A stretch of DNA of 64,000 nt, taken from positions 49,004 to 113,003 of the forward strand of contig NZ_JHWH01000016.1 of NCBI RefSeq assembly GCF_000622145.1, given 5' to 3'. The translations under genes were made by a program, and so were the position numbers. The stretch comes from Paracoccus yeei ATCC BAA-599. Lineage in GTDB: Bacteria; Pseudomonadota; Alphaproteobacteria; Rhodobacterales; Rhodobacteraceae. Below the pieces are notes generated by a model. The model was given only the letters and a program-made list of their open reading frames with translations. It had not been told where the DNA came from and ran no database searches. Below are positions 55,538 to 63,730 of this stretch, piece after piece. The stretch's first letter is position 1; each line of letters starts with the position of its first letter.

Positions 55538-56998
55538 ATGACCCTCGTCCGCAACCCCTTCGACGCCGGCGGCTATTCGCTGGCCGAGATGACGCAGGCC
55601 ATCAACATCCTGCCCAACCCCTATACCCGCCTCGCCCAGCTCGGCCTGTTCCGCTTCGAAGGGGTCAGCCAGCGCTCGGTGATCATCGAGCAGTATGAGG
55701 GCGTCCTGAACCTGCTGCCCTCGGTGCCGCTCGGCGGCCCGGCCACGGTCGGCACCCGCGAGGGCCGATCGATGCGCAGCTTCGCCCTGCCGTGGATCCC
55801 GCATGACGATGTCATCCTGCCCGCCGACATCCAGGGGCAGCCCGCACTGGGAGCCTTCGACGCCGCCGATCCGCTGGTCGAGGTCATGAACCGCAAGCTG
55901 CTGCTGATGCGGCGTAAGCACGCCCAGACCCGCGAATACATGGAGATGAACGCGCTCCGCGGCATCGTGAAGGACGGCGCGGGCACCATACTCTACAACT
56001 ACTTCACCGAATTCGGGCTCACCCAGATCTCGGTGGACTTCGTCCTCGGCACCGCCGGCACCGATGTGCAGGGCAAGGTGCGCGAGGTGCTGCGGGCGGT
56101 CGAGGACAACTTGCTGGGCGAAAGCATGACCAACGTGCACGCACTCGTCAGCCGCGAGTTCTTCGACAAGCTGATCGCCCATCCCAAGACCGAGGAGGCG
56201 TACAAGTTCTACGCCGCCACCGGCGCCCAGCCGCTCCGCCAGGATATGCGCCGCAACTTCCCCTTCGCGGGGATCGTCTTCGAGGAATATGCGGGCGCCG
56301 TGACCCTCTCCACGAAGGCGACCGAGCGGCTGGTCCCGGCGAACGAAGGCATCGCCTTCCCGCTCGGCACGATGGACACCTTCACCACCTATGGCGGCCC
56401 CGCCAACCTGCTCGAGGCGGCCAACACCATGGGCCTGCCGCTCTACGCGCGCCAGCATCTCGACGAGAAGGGCCGCTGGATCGACCTGATGACGGAGGCC
56501 TCGATCCTGCCGTGGCCGTGGATCATCGAAGCCAGATCCGCGCTGGGCCGTCACGAGGTCCGCGATCGCTCCTGGCTGATGGGCTGGCTGAAGCGAGATG
56601 GACGCGGCCTCGGCGATCCGTCCAGAAACCCGTGGTGCGGCGACTTCGTCGAGACCTGCATCCGCATCGCCCTGCCCGACGAGCCGCTGCTCGGCGCGCT
56701 CGGCAGCAATCCGTACTGGGCACGCAACTGGCTGCTGTTCGGGCAGGAGGTCACGCCCACCCCCGGCGCGGTGCTGGTCTTCTCGCGCGGATCCGGCGGT
56801 CATGTCGGCTTCGCCGTGGGTCAGGACGACACGCATTTCCATGTGCTGGGCGGCAACCAGTCCGACGCCATCACCATCGCCCGCATCGCCAGATCCCGTC
56901 TGCTCGGCGCCCGCTGGCCCGCCACCGTTCCGCCTCGTGCCCGGCCTCTGCCGACGATGAAGCCTGGCGAACTCCTCACCACCACCAACGAAGCCTGA
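55538..56998 (+). CDS. Major capsid protein (gpE-like) fused to a TIGR02594-type endolysin
   Basis: A 486-aa chimera. Residues 1 to ~323 are a nearly complete lambda gpE-type capsid protein (MTLVRNPFDAGGYSLAEMT, NRKLLLMRRKHAQTREYMEM, ending WIDLMTEASILP). From ~324 the frame continues PWIIEARSALGRHEV and becomes a cell-wall hydrolase of the TIGR02594/CHAP-like type, with Cys in NPWCGDFVETC, His in SGGHVGFAVG and VLGGNQSD. The join, near 56505-56520, contains CCGTGG twice in tandem. Head completion, connector and all tail genes that should lie between these two proteins are absent, so a deletion most likely made the fusion. Whether it is stable or assembles is unknown. Confidence 0.88.
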   Translation: MTLVRNPFDAGGYSLAEMTQAINILPNPYTRLAQLGLFRFEGVSQRSVIIEQYEGVLNLLPSVPLGGPATVGTREGRSMRSFALPWIPHDDVILPADIQGQPALGAFDAADPLVEVMNRKLLLMRRKHAQTREYMEMNALRGIVKDGAGTILYNYFTEFGLTQISVDFVLGTAGTDVQGKVREVLRAVEDNLLGESMTNVHALVSREFFDKLIAHPKTEEAYKFYAATGAQPLRQDMRRNFPFAGIVFEEYAGAVTLSTKATERLVPANEGIAFPLGTMDTFTTYGGPANLLEAANTMGLPLYARQHLDEKGRWIDLMTEASILPWPWIIEARSALGRHEVRDRSWLMGWLKRDGRGLGDPSRNPWCGDFVETCIRIALPDEPLLGALGSNPYWARNWLLFGQEVTPTPGAVLVFSRGSGGHVGFAVGQDDTHFHVLGGNQSDAITIARIARSRLLGARWPATVPPRARPLPTMKPGELLTTTNEA

Positions 56999-57013
56999 TC
57001 AGGAGATCTTTCC

Positions 57014-57181
57014 ATGCTGAAACCTGCCATTCTGGCGCTCATCCGCCAGGTTCTGACCGTCGCGGGCACCGCGCTGGTCGCCAAGGGCTACATTCAGGCT
57101 TCCGACGTGGAACCTGTCATCGGTGCCATGCTGACCATCGGGTCGGTGGTGTGGTCGGTCGCCGACAAGCGGGTGCGCTAG
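57014..57181 (+). CDS. Putative phage holin
   Basis: A 55-aa protein starting MLKPAILALIRQVLTVAGTA, with two short hydrophobic helices and a basic end (VADKRVR). Size, sequence style and position directly after the endolysin domain fit the Pam3-gp28-type small holins that release endolysin through the inner membrane. AGGAGA precedes the ATG. Confidence 0.75.
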   Translation: MLKPAILALIRQVLTVAGTALVAKGYIQASDVEPVIGAMLTIGSVVWSVADKRVR

Positions 57182-57501
57182 ACACCAGATAACTGAAATG
57201 GGCCGATCCGAACCCGAAATGCTTGTGTTCGGGTCGTGCTTGTTTCTGCCAGTGCCCGAGAGAGCGATCCGCGGTCCTCAAGCTCGAGGGTCTACTGCAT
57301 CGTCGTGATGGAAACCCGCGATGGATCAGGCCCCACGCAGGGTGTTGATCGTCTGCCTGCGTTGCCGGATCAGAAGCTCGCGGATCCAGAATACCATCGC
57401 AGCCCCTTGGGTACGCTTGCAACCCCACCTTGGACCATGGATGACGTCGGCGCGCGGTTGCAGCATCAGAGCCACCCCGTGCCAGCCAACAAAGATCGTG
57501 C
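57182..57501. other. 320-bp gap with a short hairpin and IS110 debris
   Basis: ACCCGAA (in GAACCCGAA) pairs with TTCGGGT near 57210-57232 and may end the phage transcript. The rest carries an IS110 transposase fragment on the minus strand (57326-57415) and no intact gene. Confidence 0.5.
57326..57415 (-). mobile_element. Internal fragment of an IS110-family transposase
   Basis: The minus strand reads 29 codons, AAMVFWIRELLIRQRRQTIN followed by TLRG, closely resembling the LLVRQRTQLINALRG region in the middle of IS110/IS1111 transposases, then a stop. A short dead fragment. Confidence 0.55.
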
Positions 57502-58062
57502 ATGGCCCATTTCTTTACTGCCGACACACACTTTGCAGACGACCCGGTGCGGCGCTTCTTTCGCCGGCCCTTTGCCTCGATCGAGGCGATGGGTGCCGCG
57601 ATGATCGTCCGTGCCGGCGTTGTCGGAGCCGATGACGACCTGTGGATCATCGGCGATTTCGCCGCCTGCGAGACCGAGGCCGGGCGCATGGCCGCGCAGG
57701 CGGCCTTTGCCGCGCTGCCGGGGCGGAAGCATCTGGTGCGCGGCAACCACGATCCCGACTGGCTGGTGCGAGCGCTGCCGTGGGCCTCGGTTCACGATCT
57801 GGTCGAAATCCGCATCGGAGAGCGCCGCTTCGTCCTGTGTCACTATCCGCTGGTCACCTGGAACGGCGCGCGAGATGGGGCAATCCAGCTTTTCGGTCAT
57901 GTCCATACCCGCTGGCGCGGCGCCGAGGGTCAGGTGAATGTCGGCGTCGATCAGTGGGACTTTGCCCCCGTCAGCACCGATCAGGCCGAGTTGGAGGCCA
58001 TGTTGCTGCCGCCGTCACAATTGCATGAGGTGGCGGAAGGAGTCGGGTTAGCCGCCGAATGA
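57502..58062 (+). CDS. Metallophosphoesterase (phage type)
   Basis: A 186-aa calcineurin-like phosphoesterase. Metal ligands are visible as DTHF (residue ~8), GDF (~51), GNHD (~81), and GHVHTRW (~131). Small enzymes of this kind are common in phages and act on phosphodiesters or nucleotides of unknown identity. It lies at the right end of the prophage module, before the divergent four-gene operon. Confidence 0.85.
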   Translation: MAHFFTADTHFADDPVRRFFRRPFASIEAMGAAMIVRAGVVGADDDLWIIGDFAACETEAGRMAAQAAFAALPGRKHLVRGNHDPDWLVRALPWASVHDLVEIRIGERRFVLCHYPLVTWNGARDGAIQLFGHVHTRWRGAEGQVNVGVDQWDFAPVSTDQAELEAMLLPPSQLHEVAEGVGLAAE

Positions 58063-58156
58063 GCGGAGTCTGTCGATAGCCGAGGTGGGCGCGGCGGCAG
58101 CGAAATCTGCGCAGGAGGCCGGATCGGGCGCGCGATCCCGATCCGGCTGCGAGGTA

Positions 58157-58744
58157 TCAAGCTTGCGGTGGCAGACACAGATTGTTGCGGATCGCTCCAA
58201 GCACCTCATCAGGGGTTTCGTCCTGCACAAGTCGACGCATCGGCGTGGTGATATATTTTTCCACGTCATCTGTGCTAGTCAGCGCGTCAAGAGGAACTGC
58301 GAAGAACCAGCTTACTTTGTCTGAATGAAGCCAGCGATACTCGTCGGTGGTGCACTCATCGACATAGCCTGACGAGTTGGGGTCTTCGCTATCAAATCCC
58401 CATGCGTCGTCGAAATCCTTGGACGGCGAATACCCCGCCAGAACCTTGGCGCGTTTTCCGTGTTGCCAGTCACCCTCAACGCCAACGTCGCAGGTAAGCT
58501 GGATGGCCAGAGTTATCCAACCGACATCCCTCTTTTTTCCGTTTGGTGCCTGCCTGACTTTGTAATAAGCCTCCCAGACTGGATATATCCATCCATTATC
58601 CTGCGAACCTTCATCAGAATGCTCGATAACAAGTTTCTTCTCGTCGCATTCGATCACACTGAATGCCTCGCAGAGCTTGTCGAGGTTTTCGGAAGACCTC
58701 AATAGATTCTGGGCAGATTGCCAGATGGTTTCGCCAGTGGTCAT
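58157..58744 (-). CDS. Protein of unknown family, last gene of AAA-WYL-nuclease operon
   Basis: A 195-aa acidic protein I do not recognise. It has tryptophan/aromatic-rich segments (DNGWIYPVWEAYYKVRQ, GWITLAIQLTCDVG, YRWLHSDKVSWFFAVPLDAL) consistent with an alpha/beta fold, no signal peptide and no membrane helix. The ATG overlaps the stop of the nuclease-like gene by 4 bp (ATGA), so it belongs to the same operon. Base composition is less GC-rich than the chromosome to the left, suggesting recent acquisition. It could be a sensor, inhibitor or effector partner. Confidence 0.7.
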   Translation of the reverse strand: MTTGETIWQSAQNLLRSSENLDKLCEAFSVIECDEKKLVIEHSDEGSQDNGWIYPVWEAYYKVRQAPNGKKRDVGWITLAIQLTCDVGVEGDWQHGKRAKVLAGYSPSKDFDDAWGFDSEDPNSSGYVDECTTDEYRWLHSDKVSWFFAVPLDALTSTDDVEKYITTPMRRLVQDETPDEVLGAIRNNLCLPPQA

Positions 58745-59487
58745 TTGTGCCTCTCGGTAAAATTGAATTGCGCTGCAGGTACTGATCCGACCGCGTTTCC
58801 GGAATCAAACTGTCTGCCTGCTGCGAAAGTAAAACTTGCGGCCGGCGGCATCATGACATCAGGAGGCCATGATCCCAGCACACTTCCCTTCGGAGTGCCC
58901 CTGAGAAAATCTTCAGCCGTTCTGGTCCACGAAATCAATCCGGGATCGTCATTTTTTTTGGTGGATAGACGGCGCAGCCGCTCCGTTACCGCTGGCCATG
59001 TCAGGCTACGGAATGTCAGTTTGGGAAACTCTCCCTCGGCTACCTGCATAGCTTCCGTATGCTTCATCTCCGCTCCGAGCAGAGTATAGCCAATCACGTT
59101 CCGATTTTCAGCGGGCAGGCCGCCGCGACGACATTCGCCATCACGAAGTGTCCGGACTTCACGACCGACTTGCTCATCACCGAGAGGTGCGCCCCATTTC
59201 ACCTCGACGATCCAGTAGACAGGGCCATCATCAGTGCGAATTCTCAGGACCACATCCGGCTCTGCATTTTCTTCCGGGTGCCTCAAATACGGCCAGAGAA
59301 AGATTTCTGCGTCACCACGCAATTCCTGACCGATCAGTGCCTTCAGTGCCAACTTCTGCGCAGGTGCGGAAAGAAACTGGATTGTACCAAACAGCGCCGA
59401 GGTTATCAAATCCTCGCGCGGCTGCTTTCCAACGCCATCTATCACCCGATCGAGCCTAGCTTTTTTTGCGTTTATCGCATGAAGCAT
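58741..59487 (-). CDS. PD-(D/E)XK nuclease-like protein
   Basis: A 248-aa protein whose middle shows a restriction-nuclease core: E25 (REDLITSALFG), D78 (EPDVVLRI) and E95-x-K97 (YWIVEVKWG), spaced as in PD-(D/E)XK enzymes such as uncharacterised defence nucleases. A DNA- or RNA-cleaving effector is the simplest reading. GGGGTGGG lies 2-3 bases before ATG 59487. It starts 32 bp after the WYL gene and is coupled to the next gene by ATGA. Less GC-rich than the core genome. No HTH or helicase domain is present. Confidence 0.75.
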   Translation of the reverse strand: MLHAINAKKARLDRVIDGVGKQPREDLITSALFGTIQFLSAPAQKLALKALIGQELRGDAEIFLWPYLRHPEENAEPDVVLRIRTDDGPVYWIVEVKWGAPLGDEQVGREVRTLRDGECRRGGLPAENRNVIGYTLLGAEMKHTEAMQVAEGEFPKLTFRSLTWPAVTERLRRLSTKKNDDPGLISWTRTAEDFLRGTPKGSVLGSWPPDVMMPPAASFTFAAGRQFDSGNAVGSVPAAQFNFTERHK

Positions 59488-59519
59488 TACCCACCCCCGT
59501 CATGCCTTGAAATTTCCGG

Positions 59520-60470
59520 TCACATATCATTCAGGTTTCCTTTTGATACGACTTCCACATTCTCCCCCCATCTGGCCAGATACCATTCCATTTCCTGCTG
59601 CCCTCCGGCCCGGAACCGCACCACCAGCGAACCATCGGCCAAACGCTCTGATTCCTGCCGCGGGTGGAACACATAGGTCGCCGCCTCGTCCGCCACTTCA
59701 GGCAGGAAGCGCCATTCCACGTCCTGCGGCTCCTCGCGCCAGATTCCGAAGCTTTCGGCCAGCCAGTCCTGCAGATCGAAACCCTCGGGACACTCGTAAA
59801 TGTCATCTTCCAGCGCGATCCGCTCGAATCCGGCCAGGGCGAACAGGCGCAGGTCGTCCTGATACTCGCTCCAGGCCAGCAGGTATTGCCGCCCCTCGCC
59901 CAGCAGCATGGCGATCGGGCCAAGGCGGGTGCCGCGCGAGAGCCTGCCCGAGGCACGGGCGCGGTGATCGGCCGAGATCATCACCCCGGCCAGGATCGCC
60001 TCGCGCAAGGCAGACAGGATATCGGGCGCGATGCGTTCGCGCGGGCCGGGGCGAAAGGCCACCCCGTCAGCCAGAAGCTGCGCCTCCAGGTCCGCGGCGA
60101 CTCGGCGGCGGCGGTCGGCGCGAAACATCGCCTGCACCTTGGCCAGCAGATGCTCCAGCGTTTCAGCCGTGGCAAAATCGCCCTCGCGCCGGGCAATGCT
60201 GACCGCGCGATGACCCGCGGTCAGTTCGTCGAGGGTCGGTTCCTCCATCCGTCCCAGGGTGCCGGTCGGGAAGCGCCAGTACTTCTGCCCATTGGGGCCC
60301 GGGCGTTCCTCGAGTTGCGGATAGGCGCGCAGCACGGCATCGCGCATCCGCTCGGCTGTGCGGCGGGAGACGTAAAAGGCGCGCTCGATGTCGGCGATGG
60401 AAAGCCCTTCCGCCGAACCCTGCATCATCAGCGCCAGTCTGAGAAGGTCTTCCTGGCGTGAGTAACGCAT
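59520..60470 (-). CDS. WYL-domain transcriptional regulator
   Basis: A 316-aa protein with an N-terminal winged HTH (SIADIERAFYVSRRTAERMRD, about residues 23-43) and a WYL ligand-binding domain (YLLAWSEYQDDLRLFALAGFERI, ~205-230) plus the C-terminal WCX-like region (EVEWRFLPEVADEAATYVF-type). WYL proteins sense nucleic acids or nucleotides and often switch defence operons. GGAAG lies upstream of ATG 60470. It is 50 bp after the AAA+ ATPase gene and 32 bp before the nuclease-like gene, so it is inside the operon. Confidence 0.85.
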   Translation of the reverse strand: MRYSRQEDLLRLALMMQGSAEGLSIADIERAFYVSRRTAERMRDAVLRAYPQLEERPGPNGQKYWRFPTGTLGRMEEPTLDELTAGHRAVSIARREGDFATAETLEHLLAKVQAMFRADRRRRVAADLEAQLLADGVAFRPGPRERIAPDILSALREAILAGVMISADHRARASGRLSRGTRLGPIAMLLGEGRQYLLAWSEYQDDLRLFALAGFERIALEDDIYECPEGFDLQDWLAESFGIWREEPQDVEWRFLPEVADEAATYVFHPRQESERLADGSLVVRFRAGGQQEMEWYLARWGENVEVVSKGNLNDM

Positions 60471-60519
60471 TCTGCTTCCGGTCGTTCGCCGCACACTTTC
60501 CTCGCGAATACACGGGGCG

Positions 60520-62529
60520 TCAACAGCCGAAGCCAATGGGCCGCGCCTTGCCCTCCTTGGCCTCAGATTCGCGCCGCAGCTCGCCAAGGATTGCAGCCGG
60601 GTCGTCCTGCCCGAGGGCGCGCATCCTGCGGGCCACATTGGCAAAGTCTCCCGGCGCCAGCCGGTCGATGGACATGACATCCGCATGCACGGGCGCGGCG
60701 AAATGCGTGGACCATGCCAGCGGCAGCTGATCCTCACGCAACCAGTCGAAGCGGATGCGGAAGGTGAAGCGCCGCTGGGTCGCAGGGTCGAGGTGCTCGA
60801 CAAGATTCGTGGTGCAGACGAAGGGCAATGGATGCCCTTCCATCCAGGTCAGCATCTCGTTCACTTGGCTGACCTCCCACTGATGCGCGGCGTTGCGCCG
60901 GTCGGCCAGCAGACTGTCGGCCTCGTCGAAGATCAGCAGCGCACCGTCTGCCCGCGCCTCGGCGAAGGCCCGCGCGATCGCTTTTTCGCTGCTGCCAACC
61001 CACATCGACAGCAGGTCGGAGGCGCGCTTCTGATGCACCGGCAGACCGAGCTGCCGGGCGAGATGCCGCGCCCAGGCACTCTTGCCCGTCCCGGCCGGGC
61101 CGTCGAGGCAGAAGGAAATCCGCAGCGGCTGCGAGGCCCTGCGCAACTGCGATTCCAAGAGCGCGAGGCTTGTATCGGTGTTGGCGAGCGCCGGCTCCCA
61201 CGCGACCTCGGAATGATGCTGCGGTGGCGGCGCGATGCCGCCATTGGTCAGCTTGGCCGAAGCCCCCAGCACCTGCGTGAAGGTCTCGATCCCGCCGCCG
61301 CAGTCGCGCGCCACTCGCATTGCATCCGACACCAGCGCCGGGGGGTGGTCATGGATCCCGGCCAGCGCGATCAGCGCACCCGTTTCGGCCACCGGCTGAT
61401 GCCGGTCGGCGAGCCGTTGCCAGATGCGTTTGCGCACCTGTTCCGAAGGCGTGCGCATCTCGACCGAGAAGGTCATGCGGCGCAGGAAGGCCGGGTCGCA
61501 GGAGTCGATGGCATTGGTGGTCCACAATATCGGCACGGGGTTTGTTTCGAGCAGCCGGTTCGCGAAGACCTTCGAGATCCGCTCCGGGCGGAAAGACTGC
61601 GGCACAGCGCCGCCGAACAGGTCCTCCATCTCGTCCAGCAGCAGGACCGCATCGCGCCGCGCCGACAGCATCCGTCCGGCGATCCCAAGCTCGGCCAGCC
61701 GCTCGCCACGCGAAGGCTCATCGCCGCTGTCATCGGTCTCTCCGACGGCACGCAGCCTTGCCCCCACTTCGCGCGCCAGCACCTTGCAGAACTCGGTCTT
61801 GCCCGTGCCGGGCGCGCCATACAGCAGGATGTTCACGCCCGGCGTGCCATTCGCGAGGGCATTGGTCAGCAGTTTGCGCATCAGATCAGCGCTCTCGCTC
61901 ATCCCTTCGAAATCCTGCCATTCGGCATCGGGCAAGGGCGCAGGCGGAAACAGCAGCGCAACCAGGTCTTCGATGTCGTCGACATCCGCCAGCATGGCAT
62001 CCGCGAGCCGCGGCGAAACAGCGTAAGGGACCCTCTGGCTGGACCAGTTGCGTCCCTCATTCTGCAGCAGGCCAGAGGCTTTCAGCCGCGCATCCGGCCG
62101 AAGCGCCGCTCGAATCTCCCCCTGCTCTGCGCCCGAGAATTGCGCGATCAGGAACGGCAAAGTCACCTCCCGCGTCTCCAGCGCCTGGTCGACCACATGC
62201 TCGAACATGTCGAATGTGCGGTAGTCGGCGAAAAACTCGAGGACGCGCACTTCGATGGCTGTCAGCCCGAAGTGCTGGCCGATCCGCGTTGCATTTGTCC
62301 GCACCACATTGCTGTCGCCGCCAGCTGCCTCCTTGCAGAGGTCGTCCAGCAAGTCGCGCACCCGGCCCCACCACGCGGCGCCCGCGCGTGTCCGGGGCCG
62401 TTCGGGACATTCGGCATCGGTCAGGTATTCAATCCAGCCCGGCAGCTCCTTGGCGATCTTGCTTCCGGGTCCGAAGCGCTCCGCCAGAGTTGCGACGAGG
62501 CCGAGCGCAAGGTATTTTTCGCTGGTCAT
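60520..62529 (-). CDS. Double AAA+ ATPase, first gene of a putative defence operon
   Basis: A 669-aa protein with a ~225-residue N-terminal helical region and two AAA+ modules. Module 1: Walker A GAPGTGKTE (238-246), Walker B VLLLDEMEDLF (~295-305), sensor TTNAID (~337). Module 2: Walker A GPAGTGKSA (477-485), Walker B LLIFDEADSLL (531-541), sensor TTNLVEHL and arginines QRRFTF. The layout resembles SpoVK/p97-like remodelling ATPases. It would act as a ring-forming motor or signal module. GGAGGGAACG precedes the ATG. It heads the leftward operon with WYL, nuclease-like and unknown genes. Confidence 0.85.
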   Translation of the reverse strand: MTSEKYLALGLVATLAERFGPGSKIAKELPGWIEYLTDAECPERPRTRAGAAWWGRVRDLLDDLCKEAAGGDSNVVRTNATRIGQHFGLTAIEVRVLEFFADYRTFDMFEHVVDQALETREVTLPFLIAQFSGAEQGEIRAALRPDARLKASGLLQNEGRNWSSQRVPYAVSPRLADAMLADVDDIEDLVALLFPPAPLPDAEWQDFEGMSESADLMRKLLTNALANGTPGVNILLYGAPGTGKTEFCKVLAREVGARLRAVGETDDSGDEPSRGERLAELGIAGRMLSARRDAVLLLDEMEDLFGGAVPQSFRPERISKVFANRLLETNPVPILWTTNAIDSCDPAFLRRMTFSVEMRTPSEQVRKRIWQRLADRHQPVAETGALIALAGIHDHPPALVSDAMRVARDCGGGIETFTQVLGASAKLTNGGIAPPPQHHSEVAWEPALANTDTSLALLESQLRRASQPLRISFCLDGPAGTGKSAWARHLARQLGLPVHQKRASDLLSMWVGSSEKAIARAFAEARADGALLIFDEADSLLADRRNAAHQWEVSQVNEMLTWMEGHPLPFVCTTNLVEHLDPATQRRFTFRIRFDWLREDQLPLAWSTHFAAPVHADVMSIDRLAPGDFANVARRMRALGQDDPAAILGELRRESEAKEGKARPIGFGC

Positions 62530-62647
62530 CCGTTCCCTCCGTTGATGAAGAAAAGATAACCTGCGACCCCGTCAGATTCGGACGCACGCCAACAACTGGT
62601 ACCGTTGAATGTCGGCGGATGCGGTCGGATGCCGTCTTTGGTGTCGA

Positions 62648-63519
62648 ATGCTGTGACCCCCGATAACTCGTCCATGTGATGCTAGAGTCCGGCCCAATGA
62701 GAGGACCGGACATGAAGAGATCGAAGTTCACCGAAGAGCAGATCATCGCGATCCTGCGGGAGCAGGAGGCGGGCGCAAAGACGGCCGAGGTCTGCCGCAG
62801 GCACGGGATCAGTAGCGCCACGTTCTACGCCTGGAAGGCGAAGTTCGGCGGAATGGAGCCGTCCGAGGCGAAGCGTCTGAAGGCGCTCGAAGACGAGAAC
62901 GCCAAGCTGAAGCGCCTGCTGGCCGAGGCAATGCTCGACAACACGGCGCTGAAGGATCTGCTGTCAAAAAAATGGTGACGCCCGCCGCCAGGCGCGAGGC
63001 CGTCGCCCATCTCGAACAGGGCTACGAGATGAGCGAGCGGCGGGCGTGTTCCCTGATCGGTGCGGATCGGTCGTCGGTGCGATACCTCCATCGTCGGACG
63101 ACCGACGCCGAACTGCGCGACGAGTTGCGCAAGGCTGCCGAGACGCATCGGCGGTTTGGCTATCGCCGCCTGCACGTGATCCTGCGACGGGACGGGCATG
63201 TGCTGAATCGCAAGCGCACGCAGCGGCTCTACCGCGAGGAGGGGCTATCCGTGCGTCGGCGCCGCAGCCGCAAGCGGGCCATCGGCACACGGGCACCGCT
63301 GGTGACCGAGGCTCTGGCCAACGCCCGCTGGTCGGTCGATTTCGTGCAGGACCAGTTCGCGGACGGCCGCCGCTTCCGCATCCTGAACGTGATCGACGAT
63401 GTCACCAAGGAAGCCTGGCTGCCGTGGTCGACACCTCGATTTCCGGCCGCAGGGTTGCCAGGGAACTGACGGCGCTGATCGAGCGGCGCGGCAGGCCCGG
63501 CGTGATCGTCTCGGACAAC
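62648..63519 (+). mobile_element. IS3-family element, damaged and truncated
   Basis: Left end near 62648 (TGTGACCCCCGATAACTCG) precedes an IS3-type orfA and orfB. A run of seven A (62966-62972) at the orfA/orfB overlap is the usual -1 frameshift site. OrfB has a one-base deletion near 63408 and the element breaks off near 63519, in VIVSDN, before the last catalytic Glu. No right inverted repeat was found. Confidence 0.85.
62712..62978 (+). CDS. IS3-family transposase OrfA
   Basis: An 88-aa HTH protein, KRSKFTEEQIIAILREQEAG through CRRHGISSATFYAWKAKFGG to the leucine-zipper-like KALEDENAKLKRLLAEAM. It gives DNA binding and multimerisation in IS3-family transposition. ATG 62712 is the natural start. 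OrfA itself is intact, but its partner is not. Confidence 0.85.
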   Translation: MKRSKFTEEQIIAILREQEAGAKTAEVCRRHGISSATFYAWKAKFGGMEPSEAKRLKALEDENAKLKRLLAEAMLDNTALKDLLSKKW

Positions 63520-63520
63520 G
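62972..63520 (+). pseudogene. IS3-family transposase OrfB, frameshifted and 3'-truncated
   Basis: The DDE transposase: HTH-like MSERRACSLIGADRSSVRY, HRRFGYRRLHVILRR, first catalytic Asp in ARWSVDFVQDQF and second in IVSDN. One base is missing after GATGTCACCAAGGAA (near 63408), shifting VDTSISGRRVARELTALIERRG out of frame; the gene is then cut at 63520, losing the catalytic Glu. Inactive. Confidence 0.82.
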
Positions 63521-63730
63521 TCCTATGTCGGGAAGGATTTGCCGCTTGAGGCATCAGTTCACGGGGCATCCGAGCGACTGGATGCCTTGAAGATGGTTGC
63601 CCAGACGGGCTCCGCCGTCAAGAAGTGGTCTCTTCCATAGCAAATACAGGGTCGGCCAGGTTGCCGCCCTCACCGTCCTCAAGACGAGATCCTAAATCCC
63701 AAGCGGAAGGCCCGAACATTATCTACGAGG
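63521..63730. other. 210-bp gap between IS remnants
   Basis: No intact gene and no recognisable motif; probably the scrambled junction of two mobile elements. Confidence 0.4.

Noticed and set aside
49460..58062. Gene transfer agent cluster of the Rhodobacter type
   Set aside because: The genes are lambda-like (GpA terminase, gpW, gpC/Nu3, gpD, gpE), not the HK97-like RcGTA set, and no RcGTA tail genes are present.
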